Below, one piece after another: positions 1 through 7,885 of a stretch of DNA of 64,000 bases. Where the stretch lies: contig CAVYMQ010000003.1 of NCBI GenBank assembly GCA_963769665.1, positions 806,001-870,000 on the forward strand, written 5' to 3'. This DNA comes from JACCTU01 sp963769665 (GTDB lineage: Bacteria; Actinomycetota; Thermoleophilia; Gaiellales; Gaiellaceae). The notes under the pieces are model-generated. The model was not told where the DNA came from and did no database searches. It saw only the letters and a list, made by a program, of their open reading frames with translations. How positions within the stretch are numbered: the stretch's first letter is position 1; each line of letters starts with the position of its first letter. Both the position numbers and the translations under genes were made by a program.

Positions 1-341
1 ATCAACTCGGCGTCGCCGAGCTCCTTCGAGCGCAGGGCGTCGCGGAAGGTTCCTCCGGGCGCGTACTCGTAGGCGATGTAGACGTGGCCGCGCTCCCGGC
101 CGAAGGCGTAGGCGCGCAGGCAGGTCGGGTGCCGGAGCCGTGAGGCCGCCTCGGCCTCCCGCTCCGCCCGGAGGCCTGCCTTGCCCTCCCTGGGGACGAT
201 CTTGAGGGCCACGTCGAGCCCCGTCTGCTCGTCCCGGGCGAGCCAGACGGAGCCGCTGGCGCCGCTCCCCAAGGGGCGTAGCGGCCGGTAGCGGCCCAGG
301 GCGAGGTCGGGTGCGGGGGCGTGCGCGAGGGCTTGGGCCAT
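1..341 (-). CDS. Serine/threonine protein kinase, N-terminal part (runs off the window)
   Basis: Reading leftwards from the ATG at 339-341 gives the N-lobe of a bacterial Hanks-type (PknB-like) Ser/Thr kinase. The glycine-rich loop is GSGASGSVW, followed by the ATP-anchoring lysine in VALKIV and the hinge-like segment VYIAYEYAPGGTF. Only about 113 residues lie in the window; the HRD and DFG motifs and any sensor domain are beyond base 1. The kinase is transcribed divergently from the CARDB-like gene, with 62 bp between start codons. The family phosphorylates serines and threonines on regulators and cell-wall proteins; the target here is unknown. The fold assignment is firm, the role is not. 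Confidence 0.9.
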   Translation of the reverse strand, partial: MAQALAHAPAPDLALGRYRPLRPLGSGASGSVWLARDEQTGLDVALKIVPREGKAGLRAEREAEAASRLRHPTCLRAYAFGRERGHVYIAYEYAPGGTFRDALRSKELGDAEL

Positions 342-403
342 GGTTCACAAGGGGTTAAGCGACCCGGGGCGAAGTCCTGCGCGGGTTAGAGTCACCCACG
401 CTC

Positions 404-1564
404 ATGACCGAGCGCGACGACGACATCATCGAGTTCGACTTCTTCGACGAGCCGGAGACCGAGCAGGCTACCCAGAGGCGGCCTGCGCTTCGCCCGCGCG
501 AGTCGGGCAAGCCCGGCGGCGGCGGGCCGCGGCGCCCGACCTTCCGGACCCCGCAGGGCGTCACCCCGCTGCTCCGGCTGATCCTCCTGATCGCGCTCGC
601 GATCTTCGTCGTGATCGTGCTCGTCTTCTGGGTGCAGAGCTGCCGCAGCGAGAGCAAGACGAACGCCTACCGCGACTACATGGCGGACATGAAGACCGTC
701 GGCGACTCGTCCGCCGCGATCGGGCGCGACCTGAACGAGCAGCTCCTGACCCCGGGCGTCGACCAGCAGGATCTGATCAAGGCGATCGAAGGCCTCGCGC
801 AGCGGCAGAACCAGGTCACGAACAACGCCGAGGAGATCGACCCCCCCGGCCCCCTCCGGGACGAGCACGACGCCTCGATCGAGTCGCTCCAGTTCCGCTA
901 CAGCGGGCTGAACGGCCTGGCGGCAGCCTTTGTGGAGCTCGCCAACACGCAGGACGCCACGCGGGCTGGCGGCGTGCTCGCGGCGCAGGCGGAGCGGTTC
1001 GTCGCGAGCGACGTGATCTGGGACGACCTCTTCGCGGAGCCGTCGAAGGTCGAGCTCGAGGAGCAGGGGATCAGCGGTGTCCCCGTTCCGAACTCCGACT
1101 TCCTGGTCACCCCAGACCTCGCGAGCCAGCGCTCCATGCAAGCACTCTGGCGGCGGCTGCAGGGTGCGTCCGAAGGTGGCACGCCGACCGGCCTGCACGG
1201 GACCGGGATCGTCTCGGTCACGGTGCTGCCGGCGAACGAGCAGCTCTCGGTGAACAACGAGACGGTGGTCGAGGCGACGAGCGACCTCGCGTTCCGGGTC
1301 GCGATCCTGAACAGCGGCGACTCCCAGGAGGTCGGGATCAAGGTCACGCTGACGATCCAGAAGAGCCCCGAGCCGATCACGCAGACGAAGACGATTCAGC
1401 TGATCAACGCGGGCGAGACGAAGACCGTGACGTTCGAGGATCTCGGCCAGCCGCCGTTCGGGCCGACGACGCCGGTGAAGGTGACGGTGGAGCCCGTTCC
1501 CGGCGAGTCGAACACCTCGAACAACAGCTACGAGTACCCCGTCGTCTTCTCGCTCCCTCGCTAG
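404..1564 (+). CDS. Single-pass membrane protein with C-terminal CARDB/Ig-like domain
   Basis: This 386-residue protein has an acidic, Pro/Arg-rich cytoplasmic N-terminus (about 1-62), one strong membrane helix (about 63-85, LILLIALAIFVVIVLVFW) and a long extracellular part. Residues about 265-386 look like a CARDB-type beta-sandwich (NNETVVEATSDLAFRVAI, then TKTIQLINAGETKTVTF, ending in NTSNNSYEYPVVFSL). The middle section is helical and unrecognised. A -10-like TAGAGT (387-392) sits 11 nt before the ATG, so the mRNA may be leaderless. The gene starts a co-directional run with the DUF4446 and DUF218 genes. The divergent kinase suggests an envelope-sensing or division context, but this is inference. 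Confidence 0.6.
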   Translation: MTERDDDIIEFDFFDEPETEQATQRRPALRPRESGKPGGGGPRRPTFRTPQGVTPLLRLILLIALAIFVVIVLVFWVQSCRSESKTNAYRDYMADMKTVGDSSAAIGRDLNEQLLTPGVDQQDLIKAIEGLAQRQNQVTNNAEEIDPPGPLRDEHDASIESLQFRYSGLNGLAAAFVELANTQDATRAGGVLAAQAERFVASDVIWDDLFAEPSKVELEEQGISGVPVPNSDFLVTPDLASQRSMQALWRRLQGASEGGTPTGLHGTGIVSVTVLPANEQLSVNNETVVEATSDLAFRVAILNSGDSQEVGIKVTLTIQKSPEPITQTKTIQLINAGETKTVTFEDLGQPPFGPTTPVKVTVEPVPGESNTSNNSYEYPVVFSLPR

Positions 1565-1577
1565 CCTAGGCGGGGCC

Positions 1578-2060
1578 GTGGACCTCTCGAGCACGACCGC
1601 CGGGTGGATCGCCGCCGGCGCGGCCCTCATCGCGATCCTGTCGCTTGCGCTCGCGGTGGTCGCTTGGCTGAGGGTTCGCCGCGTTCGCTCCGCGCAGCTA
1701 GTGCTGCTCGGCGGCGGCAAGGCGGACCTCGTCGACTTCGCCGTCTCGCTGCAGGCTCGAATCGACGACCTGCACCGCGCGGTGGACGAGGTCGCCGGCG
1801 CGCTCTCGCGTGTCGACCGTCGAATCGACGACTGCGTGTCGAAGACGTCGATCCTTCGCTACGACGCGTACGAGGACAAAGCCGGTCAGTCGTCCGCAAC
1901 GTTTGCGCTGCTCGACGCCGGTCGAACGGGCGTCGTTGTGAGCGCGATTCAAGGACGTGACTACGCACGGATCTACATGAAAGAGCTCGACCGCGGACGG
2001 CCGTCGACCGCCCTCTCACCCGAGGAGCTCGAGGCCGTCGAGCGGGCGATGGCGCACTGA
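1578..2060 (+). CDS. DUF4446 family membrane-anchored protein
   Basis: GTG start 13 nt after the upstream stop; 160 residues. An N-terminal membrane helix (about 9-31) is followed by a coiled-coil-like stretch (about 45-85) and the conserved DUF4446 block around KTSILRYDAYEDKAGQSS, with SFALLD-like FALLDAGRTGVVVSAI and a terminal Glu-rich helix (ALSPEELEAVERAM). The family is found in Firmicutes and Actinobacteria and has no assigned biochemical role. The stop overlaps the start of the next gene, so the two are probably co-translated. Confidence 0.75.
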   Translation: MDLSSTTAGWIAAGAALIAILSLALAVVAWLRVRRVRSAQLVLLGGGKADLVDFAVSLQARIDDLHRAVDEVAGALSRVDRRIDDCVSKTSILRYDAYEDKAGQSSATFALLDAGRTGVVVSAIQGRDYARIYMKELDRGRPSTALSPEELEAVERAMAH

Positions 2061-2566
2061 GGAAGCTTCTTGTCGTCCTGCTCGTCGCGTTCGCCGCGGC
2101 GACCGCCTACCTGTTCGTCTGGCCCGAGACGGACACGCCGCCGCGCGGGGCCGACGCCGTCGTCGTCCTCTCGGGCGGGCGCGGACACCGGCTCGCCGAG
2201 GGCCGGCGGTTGATCTCCCAGGGGATCTCGGACACGCTCGTCATCTCCGACGGGCTCGACCCGGGCTGGGAAGAGGCCGGCCGCCTCTGCACGAGCGGCC
2301 GCGCGATCTGCTTCACACCGGATCCGTACAGCACCCAGGGCGAGGCCCGCTGGATCGCGGCGGAGGCGAAGAAGCGGGGCTGGGACTCGGTCGTCGTCGT
2401 CACGTCGACCTACCACGTGCGGCGCGCGCGGATGATCGTCGGACGCTGCTTCCACGACGACCTGGCGGTCGTGGGGGCCCGGCCACCGCTTCGAAACCAG
2501 GTCATCGGCGTGACCTGGGAGTGGCCCAAGAGCATCTACTACCTGACTCTCAATCGAGGTTGCTGA
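2057..2566 (+). CDS. DUF218 / YdcF-like membrane protein, apparent CTG start
   Basis: The protein needs the region from 2057 to be complete: an N-terminal membrane helix (LLVVLLVAFAAATAYLFVW) followed by the DUF218 opening motif GADAVVVLSGG, then STQGEARW, and SVVVVTSTYHVRRARM, the typical family core. No ATG, GTG or TTG exists in this frame upstream of the helix. The best start is CTG at 2057, which overlaps the previous gene's stop (CTGA). The first ATG, at 2210, would remove the membrane anchor and the first conserved motif. Length is then about 169 aa. DUF218 proteins act at the envelope (for example SanA/ElyC-like); the substrate here is unknown. Confidence 0.7.
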   Translation: MRKLLVVLLVAFAAATAYLFVWPETDTPPRGADAVVVLSGGRGHRLAEGRRLISQGISDTLVISDGLDPGWEEAGRLCTSGRAICFTPDPYSTQGEARWIAAEAKKRGWDSVVVVTSTYHVRRARMIVGRCFHDDLAVVGARPPLRNQVIGVTWEWPKSIYYLTLNRGC

Positions 2567-2593
2567 GGGCCAAAGCAGCTACATTTCCGCCGT

Positions 2594-3103
2594 ATGCAGC
2601 AGGTCCTCGTGCTGAACGCAAGCTACGAGCCGCTGAACGTCACAACGCTCAGGCGTGCCCACGTGCTCGTGTTCAAGGGCAAGGCGGAGGTGATCGAAGA
2701 ACTCGATCGACCACTTCGCTCGGCCGCCAGCACGTTTCGGTGGCCACACGTGATCCGACTGGTGCACTACGTCCGTGTTCCACGCGCGATCCAGCGGAAG
2801 ATCTCGCGCCGCGCGCTGTTCGCGCGTGACGGCTGGCGCTGCGTGTACTGCGGCACGACGAACGGACGCCTGACGCTCGACCACGTCGTCCCACGCTCGC
2901 GCGGCGGCGACTCCGTCTGGGAGAACGTCGTCACCTCGTGCGCGACGTGCAACCACAAGAAGGGGAACCGGCTGCTGCACGAGGTGCACATGGAGCTGCG
3001 CGTTCACCCGCGGCCGCCGACACCCGTGCTCTTCATCCAGCTCGCGGCGCCGAAGATCCCCGACCGCTGGCGACCGTACTTACCCGAGATCGCCGCCGCC
3101 TGA
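2594..3103 (+). CDS. HNH endonuclease family protein
   Basis: This 169-residue protein matches the standalone actinobacterial HNH nuclease type that opens with VLVLNASYEPLNV. The HNH core lies at about 77-120: zinc-binding CVYC, then the metal-binding DHVVPRSRGG, an Asn in VWENVV, and a second CATC followed by NHKKGN. The N-terminal 70 residues form the family's conserved alpha/beta lead-in. A -10-like TACATT lies 8 nt before the ATG with no clear SD. It stands alone, so a house-keeping DNA-processing role is more likely than restriction, but the target is unknown. Confidence 0.85.
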   Translation: MQQVLVLNASYEPLNVTTLRRAHVLVFKGKAEVIEELDRPLRSAASTFRWPHVIRLVHYVRVPRAIQRKISRRALFARDGWRCVYCGTTNGRLTLDHVVPRSRGGDSVWENVVTSCATCNHKKGNRLLHEVHMELRVHPRPPTPVLFIQLAAPKIPDRWRPYLPEIAAA

Positions 3104-3113
3104 CGAGGCACTA

Positions 3114-3614
3114 GTGTCCTGGACGTGTAGCCGGTGCGGTGAGGAGCACGAGGGGCTCCCGCACGACCTCGCGTTCGATGCGCCGATGCACTGGGACGGA
3201 GGCAAGTCGAACAACGACGAGCTGACCGACGACCTCTGCGTCTGGACCGACGACGCAGGCGAGCCCGCGTTCTTCATTCGCGGACTGCTCACGCTCCCCG
3301 TGCTCGACGCCGACGACGACTTCCGCTTCGGCGTCTGGTCGTCGTTGAGCGGGGCCTCGTTCGAGCGGATCGTCCAGCTCTGGGACGACCCGGCGCGGAT
3401 CGAGGAGGACCCGTACTTCGGCTGGCTGTCGAACTCGATCCCGGGTTACCCGGACACGGTGAGCCTGCCGCTGAGCGTGATCACCGGCTCGCTCGAGCTC
3501 CGCCCGAGCTTCCTGCTGCACGACGGCGACCACCCGCTCATCCGCGAGCAGCGCGAAGGGATCACGACGAGCCGCGTGCGCGAGTTCGCGGAACTGAACT
3601 TACATCCGGCCTAA
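3114..3614 (+). CDS. DUF2199 domain-containing protein
   Basis: GTG start 10 nt after the HNH gene. The 166-residue protein opens with a CxxC pair (WTCSRCGEEHEGLP), followed by the DUF2199 pattern DLAFDAPMHW, DDLCVWTDD, FFIRGLLTLPV and FGVWSSLS. The two N-terminal cysteines probably bind metal. No function is established for the family. Its TAA stop shares bases with the TAG stop of the convergent peptidase gene at 3611-3614. Confidence 0.8.
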   Translation: MSWTCSRCGEEHEGLPHDLAFDAPMHWDGGKSNNDELTDDLCVWTDDAGEPAFFIRGLLTLPVLDADDDFRFGVWSSLSGASFERIVQLWDDPARIEEDPYFGWLSNSIPGYPDTVSLPLSVITGSLELRPSFLLHDGDHPLIREQREGITTSRVREFAELNLHPA

Positions 3615-4831
3615 GAGGCGGGCAGCGTCGTGCCTGGCGCGTAAAGGAGATACACGAGTCCGCCCGTGGACTCCATCCAGGCCTTCTCGAACTGCGCCCG
3701 GTTGTAGGTGCGCTGCACGTCGGCGTCGGTGAGTGCGGCCGGGTCGTTCGAGACGACGTCGCCCGAGGCCGTGAAGCCGACGATCGTCAGCAGGTGGCCG
3801 TTCGTGCTCTTGAAGGGAAAGCCGTCGAGCTTGCCGGAGCCGAACGAGAGCGACGCGACGAGTGGGACACCCCGCTTGATGTACTGCTCGGCCTCCGCCA
3901 GGGACCGGAGCTGCGTCACAGCGCCTTCGAGCCCGAACGCGTGCGCGTAGGCAACATTGAACGGCCAGTTGCCTGCGCCGTTGTAGTTGTAGTCGTACGT
4001 GTAGCGCGCGGCGTAGTCGACCCACGGATCCGGGTGGCCGGGATCTGCCGCCGTCACGTACGCGTAGTCGGCCGCTGTCGGGCGGCGACCCCAGAAGTCG
4101 AGGATCATCGCCGTCGAGGTCGGGCTGCACCACGCCTCGCCGCCGCCGTCGAACTCGGGGTAGTGCCCGGCGTGGATCTCCTGCGAGTACTCCGGTACCG
4201 GCAACGTGATCGCGCTCGTCATCGTCGTCACGCTCGGGACGTACGGGTCGGCGTCGTTCGCAACGACGGTCGAGAGCTTGGTCACGCTCGGCGACGCACC
4301 GCTTCTGGTCTCGCGGTAGAGCGTGAGGCGCAACTGGTACGCGAGCATCGCGCGTTTCGGGATAAACGTGTCGATCGCAATCGAAGCGTCCTTGTCGCCC
4401 TGCCCGGGGACGGAGGTGCGATGGAAGTCGCCGTCGCCGGACGCCCAACGGCCGAGTACGTACCACTTCGTCTCGCGGGCGTCCTGCGTGCGCGCGCGCA
4501 ACTCCACCTGGATCCACGTGCGCGCGGGCGTCGTCGCATTCCACGACGGGACCGCCTGTGAGAACGCGAAGCCCGGGTCGTACCAGGCCGACGTCCAGCT
4601 CCCCGAGTCGTAGTTCTTCGTGCCGTAGCCGTGGGGGTCGGTGTACGGAGCGCTCGACAGCCCGGTCGCGGCGAGCGTCAGCGCGCTTCCCGTCGTCGCG
4701 GTTCCGGCTTTCGTGCCGCCTGCGAACGAGAACGACTCGAGGTCGACCTGGTACTGCGGCCTCGCCGCCGCCGACGCGGAACCCGTGAGCACGAGCAGCA
4801 GTGTGAACGCGACCAGACCCCGACCCAGCAC
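3611..4831 (-). CDS. Secreted C39-like (papain-fold) cysteine peptidase
   Basis: The chosen GTG at 4831 gives a 406-residue protein beginning directly with a Sec signal peptide (LVAFTLLLVLTGSASA, cleavage after ASA). Longer versions would only add Ser/Arg-rich out-of-frame sequence overlapping the next gene. Residues about 25-185 form a beta-rich domain. The C-terminal half is Peptidase_C39_2-like: catalytic Cys in EAWCSPTSTAMILDFWG, His in NGHLLTIVGF and Asp in VVSNDPAA. This makes it an exported cysteine peptidase or amidase acting on peptides or cell wall; the substrate is not evident. It precedes no obvious immunity or bacteriocin gene. Confidence 0.8.
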   Translation of the reverse strand: MLGRGLVAFTLLLVLTGSASAAARPQYQVDLESFSFAGGTKAGTATTGSALTLAATGLSSAPYTDPHGYGTKNYDSGSWTSAWYDPGFAFSQAVPSWNATTPARTWIQVELRARTQDARETKWYVLGRWASGDGDFHRTSVPGQGDKDASIAIDTFIPKRAMLAYQLRLTLYRETRSGASPSVTKLSTVVANDADPYVPSVTTMTSAITLPVPEYSQEIHAGHYPEFDGGGEAWCSPTSTAMILDFWGRRPTAADYAYVTAADPGHPDPWVDYAARYTYDYNYNGAGNWPFNVAYAHAFGLEGAVTQLRSLAEAEQYIKRGVPLVASLSFGSGKLDGFPFKSTNGHLLTIVGFTASGDVVSNDPAALTDADVQRTYNRAQFEKAWMESTGGLVYLLYAPGTTLPAS

Positions 4832-4841
4832 GAACGCGATG

Positions 4842-5054
4842 CTACGCGGCTGGCGCTTGGGCCTCAAGTCCTGAGGACTCGACGACCTCGAGCAGCGCCG
4901 GCCCGGTGCGGAAGAGCGCGCCTTCGCCGGCCCAGCCGGGCACCTGCTCGAATCCGAGCCGTTCGTACGAGGCCACGGCCTCGTCGAGGTGGGCGACGAC
5001 CTGGACGAAGCGCTCGCGGAGCGCGACATCGAGCTCGAGCTGCTCGCCTTGCAT
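4842..5054 (-). CDS. Short VOC/glyoxalase-fold half protein
   Basis: From the ATG at 5054 the product is 70 residues. It contains one glyoxalase-type half module: VQVVAHLDEAVASYERLGFEQV followed by the short beta strands ALFRTGPALLEVVES. VOC proteins pair two such modules, so this one would have to dimerise. Alternative upstream in-frame starts would run into the ARG box and argC promoter. No SD is obvious. It is divergent from argC and may be transcribed from the same 40-bp intergenic region. Its function is unknown. Confidence 0.55.
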   Translation of the reverse strand: MQGEQLELDVALRERFVQVVAHLDEAVASYERLGFEQVPGWAGEGALFRTGPALLEVVESSGLEAQAPAA

Positions 5055-5066
5055 ACCGGTTGCATA
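5047..5066. promoter_or_regulatory. ARG box (ArgR operator) upstream of argC
   Basis: The 20-mer CCTTGCATACCGGTTGCATA matches the streptomycete ARG-box consensus, as I recall it (CCATGCATGCCCATTGCATA), at about 15-16 of 20 positions. It contains two TTGCATA half-sites 11 bp apart, one helical turn. A third GCATA (5082-5086) lies 20 bp further, on the same DNA face. The box covers the argC -35 hexamer, so ArgR binding should repress. An argR gene lies inside the operon. Confidence 0.8.
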
Positions 5067-5088
5067 GTAGCACATTTGTCGGCATACT
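5060..5088 (+). promoter_or_regulatory. argC operon promoter
   Basis: A -35 TTGCAT (5060-5065), a 17-bp spacer and a -10 CATACT (5083-5088) are followed by only 6 nt before the argC ATG. That predicts a leaderless or nearly leaderless argC mRNA; no SD sequence is present. The -35 lies in the ARG box. Confidence 0.6.
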
Positions 5089-5094
5089 ACGCAG

Positions 5095-6075
5095 ATGCCG
5101 ACCGCAGCCATCCTCGGTGCCTCCGGGTACGCGGGCCAGGAGACACTCGACCGCCTGCTGGCGCACCCCGAACTGGAGCTGCTGTCGCTGGGCTCGGACT
5201 CGCTCGCCGGGCGGGCCGCCTCGGCCCTCGACGTGCGACTGAACGGCCACCTGCCGGCGTTCGTGGCGAACGAGGCGGCACTTCAGGCCGGAGCGGACGT
5301 CGTCTTCGCCTGCCTCGGCAACGAGGAGGCCGCGGCGCTCGACGTTCCGGACGACACCGTTGTCGTCGACCTCTCGGGCGCGCACCGTCTGGGCGACGCG
5401 GGCCTCTACGGCGAGTGGTACGGCTTCGAGCACCCGTACGCCGACTCGCTCGCGGAGTGGAGCTACGCGGTGCCGGAGCTGGCGCCGCCGACCGGATCGC
5501 TGATCGCGAACCCCGGGTGCTACGCGACGGCGACGCTCCTCGCACTTGGTCCGGTGGCCGACCTCCTCGAACCGACGAGCGTCGTCGTCGACGCCAAGTC
5601 CGGCGTGTCCGGCGCGGGGCGCGGGCTGAAGGAGTCGTCGCACGCGGGCTTCGTGCTCGAGAACGTCTCGCCGTACCGCGTGGGGACGCACCAGCACGCG
5701 CCCGAGATCGAGCAGGTGCTCGGGTTCCCCGTGTGCTTCGTCCCGCACCTGCTGCCGGTGCGTCGCGGGTTGATCGTCACCTGTTACGCAACAGCCGACG
5801 CGGCCGAGGTGCGCGCGCGACTCGACGAGGCGTACGCCGGCTCGCTCGTCGTGCACCTGCTCCCTGAGGGCGTCGCGCCGGAGCTCGCACGCGTGCAGGA
5901 GACGGACGCCGCAGAGCTCGGCGTGTTCGAGGATCGTGCGACCGGCAAGGCGATCGTGATCTGCGCGCTCGACAACCTCGGCAAGGGAGCGGCGGGGCAG
6001 GCGGTTCAGAACGCGAACCTCGCGCTCGGTCTCGAGCAGACCGCCGGGCTTCGGTTGCAGGGGGTTCTGGTGTGA
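5095..6075 (+). CDS. argC: N-acetyl-gamma-glutamyl-phosphate reductase
   Basis: ArgC reduces N-acetylglutamyl phosphate to N-acetylglutamate semialdehyde with NADPH, the third step of ornithine synthesis. The 326-residue protein has the N-terminal dinucleotide-binding motif GASGYAGQET and the active-site cysteine in the conserved IANPGCYATA. The histidine of the typical KSGVSGAGRGLKESSH region and the PHLLPVRRGL motif are also present. It is the first gene of argC-J-B-D-R-G-H, and its stop overlaps the argJ GTG (GTGA). Repression by ArgR is expected from the ARG box just upstream. Confidence 0.97.
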   Translation: MPTAAILGASGYAGQETLDRLLAHPELELLSLGSDSLAGRAASALDVRLNGHLPAFVANEAALQAGADVVFACLGNEEAAALDVPDDTVVVDLSGAHRLGDAGLYGEWYGFEHPYADSLAEWSYAVPELAPPTGSLIANPGCYATATLLALGPVADLLEPTSVVVDAKSGVSGAGRGLKESSHAGFVLENVSPYRVGTHQHAPEIEQVLGFPVCFVPHLLPVRRGLIVTCYATADAAEVRARLDEAYAGSLVVHLLPEGVAPELARVQETDAAELGVFEDRATGKAIVICALDNLGKGAAGQAVQNANLALGLEQTAGLRLQGVLV

Positions 6076-7226
6076 GCGTCACGGCTGCGCAGGGCTTCGT
6101 CGCCAGCGGTGTGCACTGCGGGATCCGCAAGACGCGGAACGACCTCGCGCTCGTCCACTCGACCGCGCCCGCGACCGGTGCGGGCATGTTCACCGTCAAC
6201 CGCATGCAGGCGGCGCCCGTCGTCCTCTCGAAGGAGCATCTCGAGCGCGCGCAGCCGCAGGCGGTGGTCGTCAACTCGGGGAACGCGAACGCGGCCACCG
6301 GCAAGCAGGGACTGCGCGACGCGCTGGCGAGTGCCTCCGCGACGGCGCGGCTGCTCGGTCTCGCCGACGAACAGGTGCTCGTGCTCTCGACCGGAGTGAT
6401 CGGCGTACCGCTGCCGGTCGATGAGTTGCTCGGTGGGCTCACCTCGGCTGTGGACGAGCTCTCTCCGGAGGGCGGGTCGGCAGCGGCGGAAGCCATCCTG
6501 ACCACCGACACGTGCGCGAAGGAGGCCGTCGCGCACGGCGAGGGGTTCGTGGTCGGCGGCATGGCGAAGGGCTCCGGGATGATCCACCCGAACCTCGCGA
6601 CGATGCTCGCGGTCGTCACGACCGACTACCCGCTCGAGCCGGGGGAAGCGCTCGAGTTCCTTCGCCCCGCGGTCGAGCGAAGCTTCAACGCGATCTCCAT
6701 CGACGGTGAGTGCTCGACCAACGACACGGTCGTGTTGCTCGCGAACGGCGCGTCGGCGGTTGCGCGCGACGACGCAGCGTTCGCGGAAGCGCTCGACGTC
6801 GTTTGCTCGCAGCTCGGCGGGATGATCGTCGCCGATGGGGAAGGCGTCACCGTTGTCGCGCAGATCGGCGTTACCGGGGCCGCATCCGCAGACGAGGCGA
6901 AGGCGATCGCGCGGCGCATCGCGACGTCGCCGCTCGTCAAGACTGCGCTGCACGGCCACGATGCGAACTGGGGCCGGGTGCTCGCCGCGGCGGGCTCGGC
7001 GCCGTTCAACGGCGGCTACGCGCGGCTCGACCCGTCGCTCGTGACGCTCGACTTCGACGGCGTGCGCGTTCTCGAGCTCGGCGCCCCGCGCGGCGTCGAG
7101 CCGGCGCTCGCGGGCGCGACGGTGACGATCGACCTCGACCTCGGGCTCGGCACAGGCTGCGCGAGCTACCTGACGAGCGACCTCTCGTCCGACTACGTCC
7201 GCATCAACGCGGACTACCGGTCATGA
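6072..7226 (+). CDS. argJ: Bifunctional glutamate N-acetyltransferase/ornithine acetyltransferase
   Basis: ArgJ moves the acetyl group from N-acetylornithine to glutamate (and, in bifunctional forms, makes N-acetylglutamate from acetyl-CoA), closing the cyclic arginine pathway. The 384-residue precursor carries the self-cleavage site KGSGMIHPNLATMLAVV, where the Thr in LATML becomes the nucleophile of the beta chain. The oxyanion-hole Thr-Thr motif is visible near residue 110 (STGVIG). The C-terminal SSDYVRINADYRS is a family hallmark. The GTG start overlaps the argC stop by 4 nt; the stop overlaps the argB ATG. Confidence 0.97.
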   Translation: MSVTAAQGFVASGVHCGIRKTRNDLALVHSTAPATGAGMFTVNRMQAAPVVLSKEHLERAQPQAVVVNSGNANAATGKQGLRDALASASATARLLGLADEQVLVLSTGVIGVPLPVDELLGGLTSAVDELSPEGGSAAAEAILTTDTCAKEAVAHGEGFVVGGMAKGSGMIHPNLATMLAVVTTDYPLEPGEALEFLRPAVERSFNAISIDGECSTNDTVVLLANGASAVARDDAAFAEALDVVCSQLGGMIVADGEGVTVVAQIGVTGAASADEAKAIARRIATSPLVKTALHGHDANWGRVLAAAGSAPFNGGYARLDPSLVTLDFDGVRVLELGAPRGVEPALAGATVTIDLDLGLGTGCASYLTSDLSSDYVRINADYRS

Positions 7227-7885
7227 AGATCGTCGTGAAGATCGGCGGCGCTATGGCCAAGGATGCCGCGACGATGGTGCTCGAGCTCGCGGCCGAGCAC
7301 GAGGTCTGCGTCGTGCACGGTGCAGGCCCCCAGATCTCGGAGGAGATGGCCCGCTACGGGCTCCGCGTCGAGTTCGTCGACGGCCGCCGCGTGACGAGCC
7401 CCGCCGCGCTCGTGCTGGTGCGGCGCTCGCTGGCACGCGTCAACTCGGAGCTCTGCGCGGCGCTCGGCAAGCGCGCGGTCGGTCTGATCGGGGACGAGAT
7501 CGGGCTGCGCGCCGACCACGTGCCGGAGCTCGGCTGCGTGGGCGAGCCGCTCCCGACCCGGCCGCTCGCGATCGAGCTCGCGCTCGCCCAGGGTCTGATC
7601 CCGGTCGTCGCGCCCGTCGCGGAAGGGCCGCTGAACGTGAACGCCGACGCAGCAGCCGCCGCGCTCGCCGTCGGGCTCGGCGCCGAGCGAATCCTCTTCG
7701 TCAGCGACGTCCCCGGCGTCTACCTCGACGGCGCGGTCGCGCACACGCTGGCCGCGGGCGAGGCGGACCGCCTGCTCGACAATGGCGAGCTCGCAGGCGG
7801 GATCGTCCCGAAGGTGCGCGCCGCGGTGGTCGCGGCCCGGCTCGGCGTGCAGGCCGAGATCGGCGCGACGGCGGTGGTCGCGTGA
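7223..7885 (+). CDS. argB: Acetylglutamate kinase (short form)
   Basis: ArgB phosphorylates N-acetylglutamate, the arginine-controlled step in many bacteria. The ATG at 7223 overlaps the argJ stop (ATGA) and starts directly with the family's VVKIGGA. The 220-residue protein contains the substrate and nucleotide motifs VVHGAGPQIS, NVNADAAAAALAVGLGA, FVSDVPGVY and GGIVPKV. At 220 aa it is shorter than usual (about 260-300) and lacks the N-terminal helix that builds the arginine-sensitive hexamer. I therefore infer it may not be feedback-inhibited by arginine. The next start (argD GTG at 7882) again overlaps by 4 nt. Confidence 0.95.
   Translation: MKIVVKIGGAMAKDAATMVLELAAEHEVCVVHGAGPQISEEMARYGLRVEFVDGRRVTSPAALVLVRRSLARVNSELCAALGKRAVGLIGDEIGLRADHVPELGCVGEPLPTRPLAIELALAQGLIPVVAPVAEGPLNVNADAAAAALAVGLGAERILFVSDVPGVYLDGAVAHTLAAGEADRLLDNGELAGGIVPKVRAAVVAARLGVQAEIGATAVVA

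Noticed and set aside
2210..2566. ATG 2210 as the DUF218 start
   Set aside because: Would remove the membrane helix and the first conserved motif, which are present in frame upstream.
4832..5065. N-terminal extension of the C39-like peptidase
   Set aside because: Ser/Arg-rich and overlaps the VOC gene; the signal peptide starts at GTG 4831.
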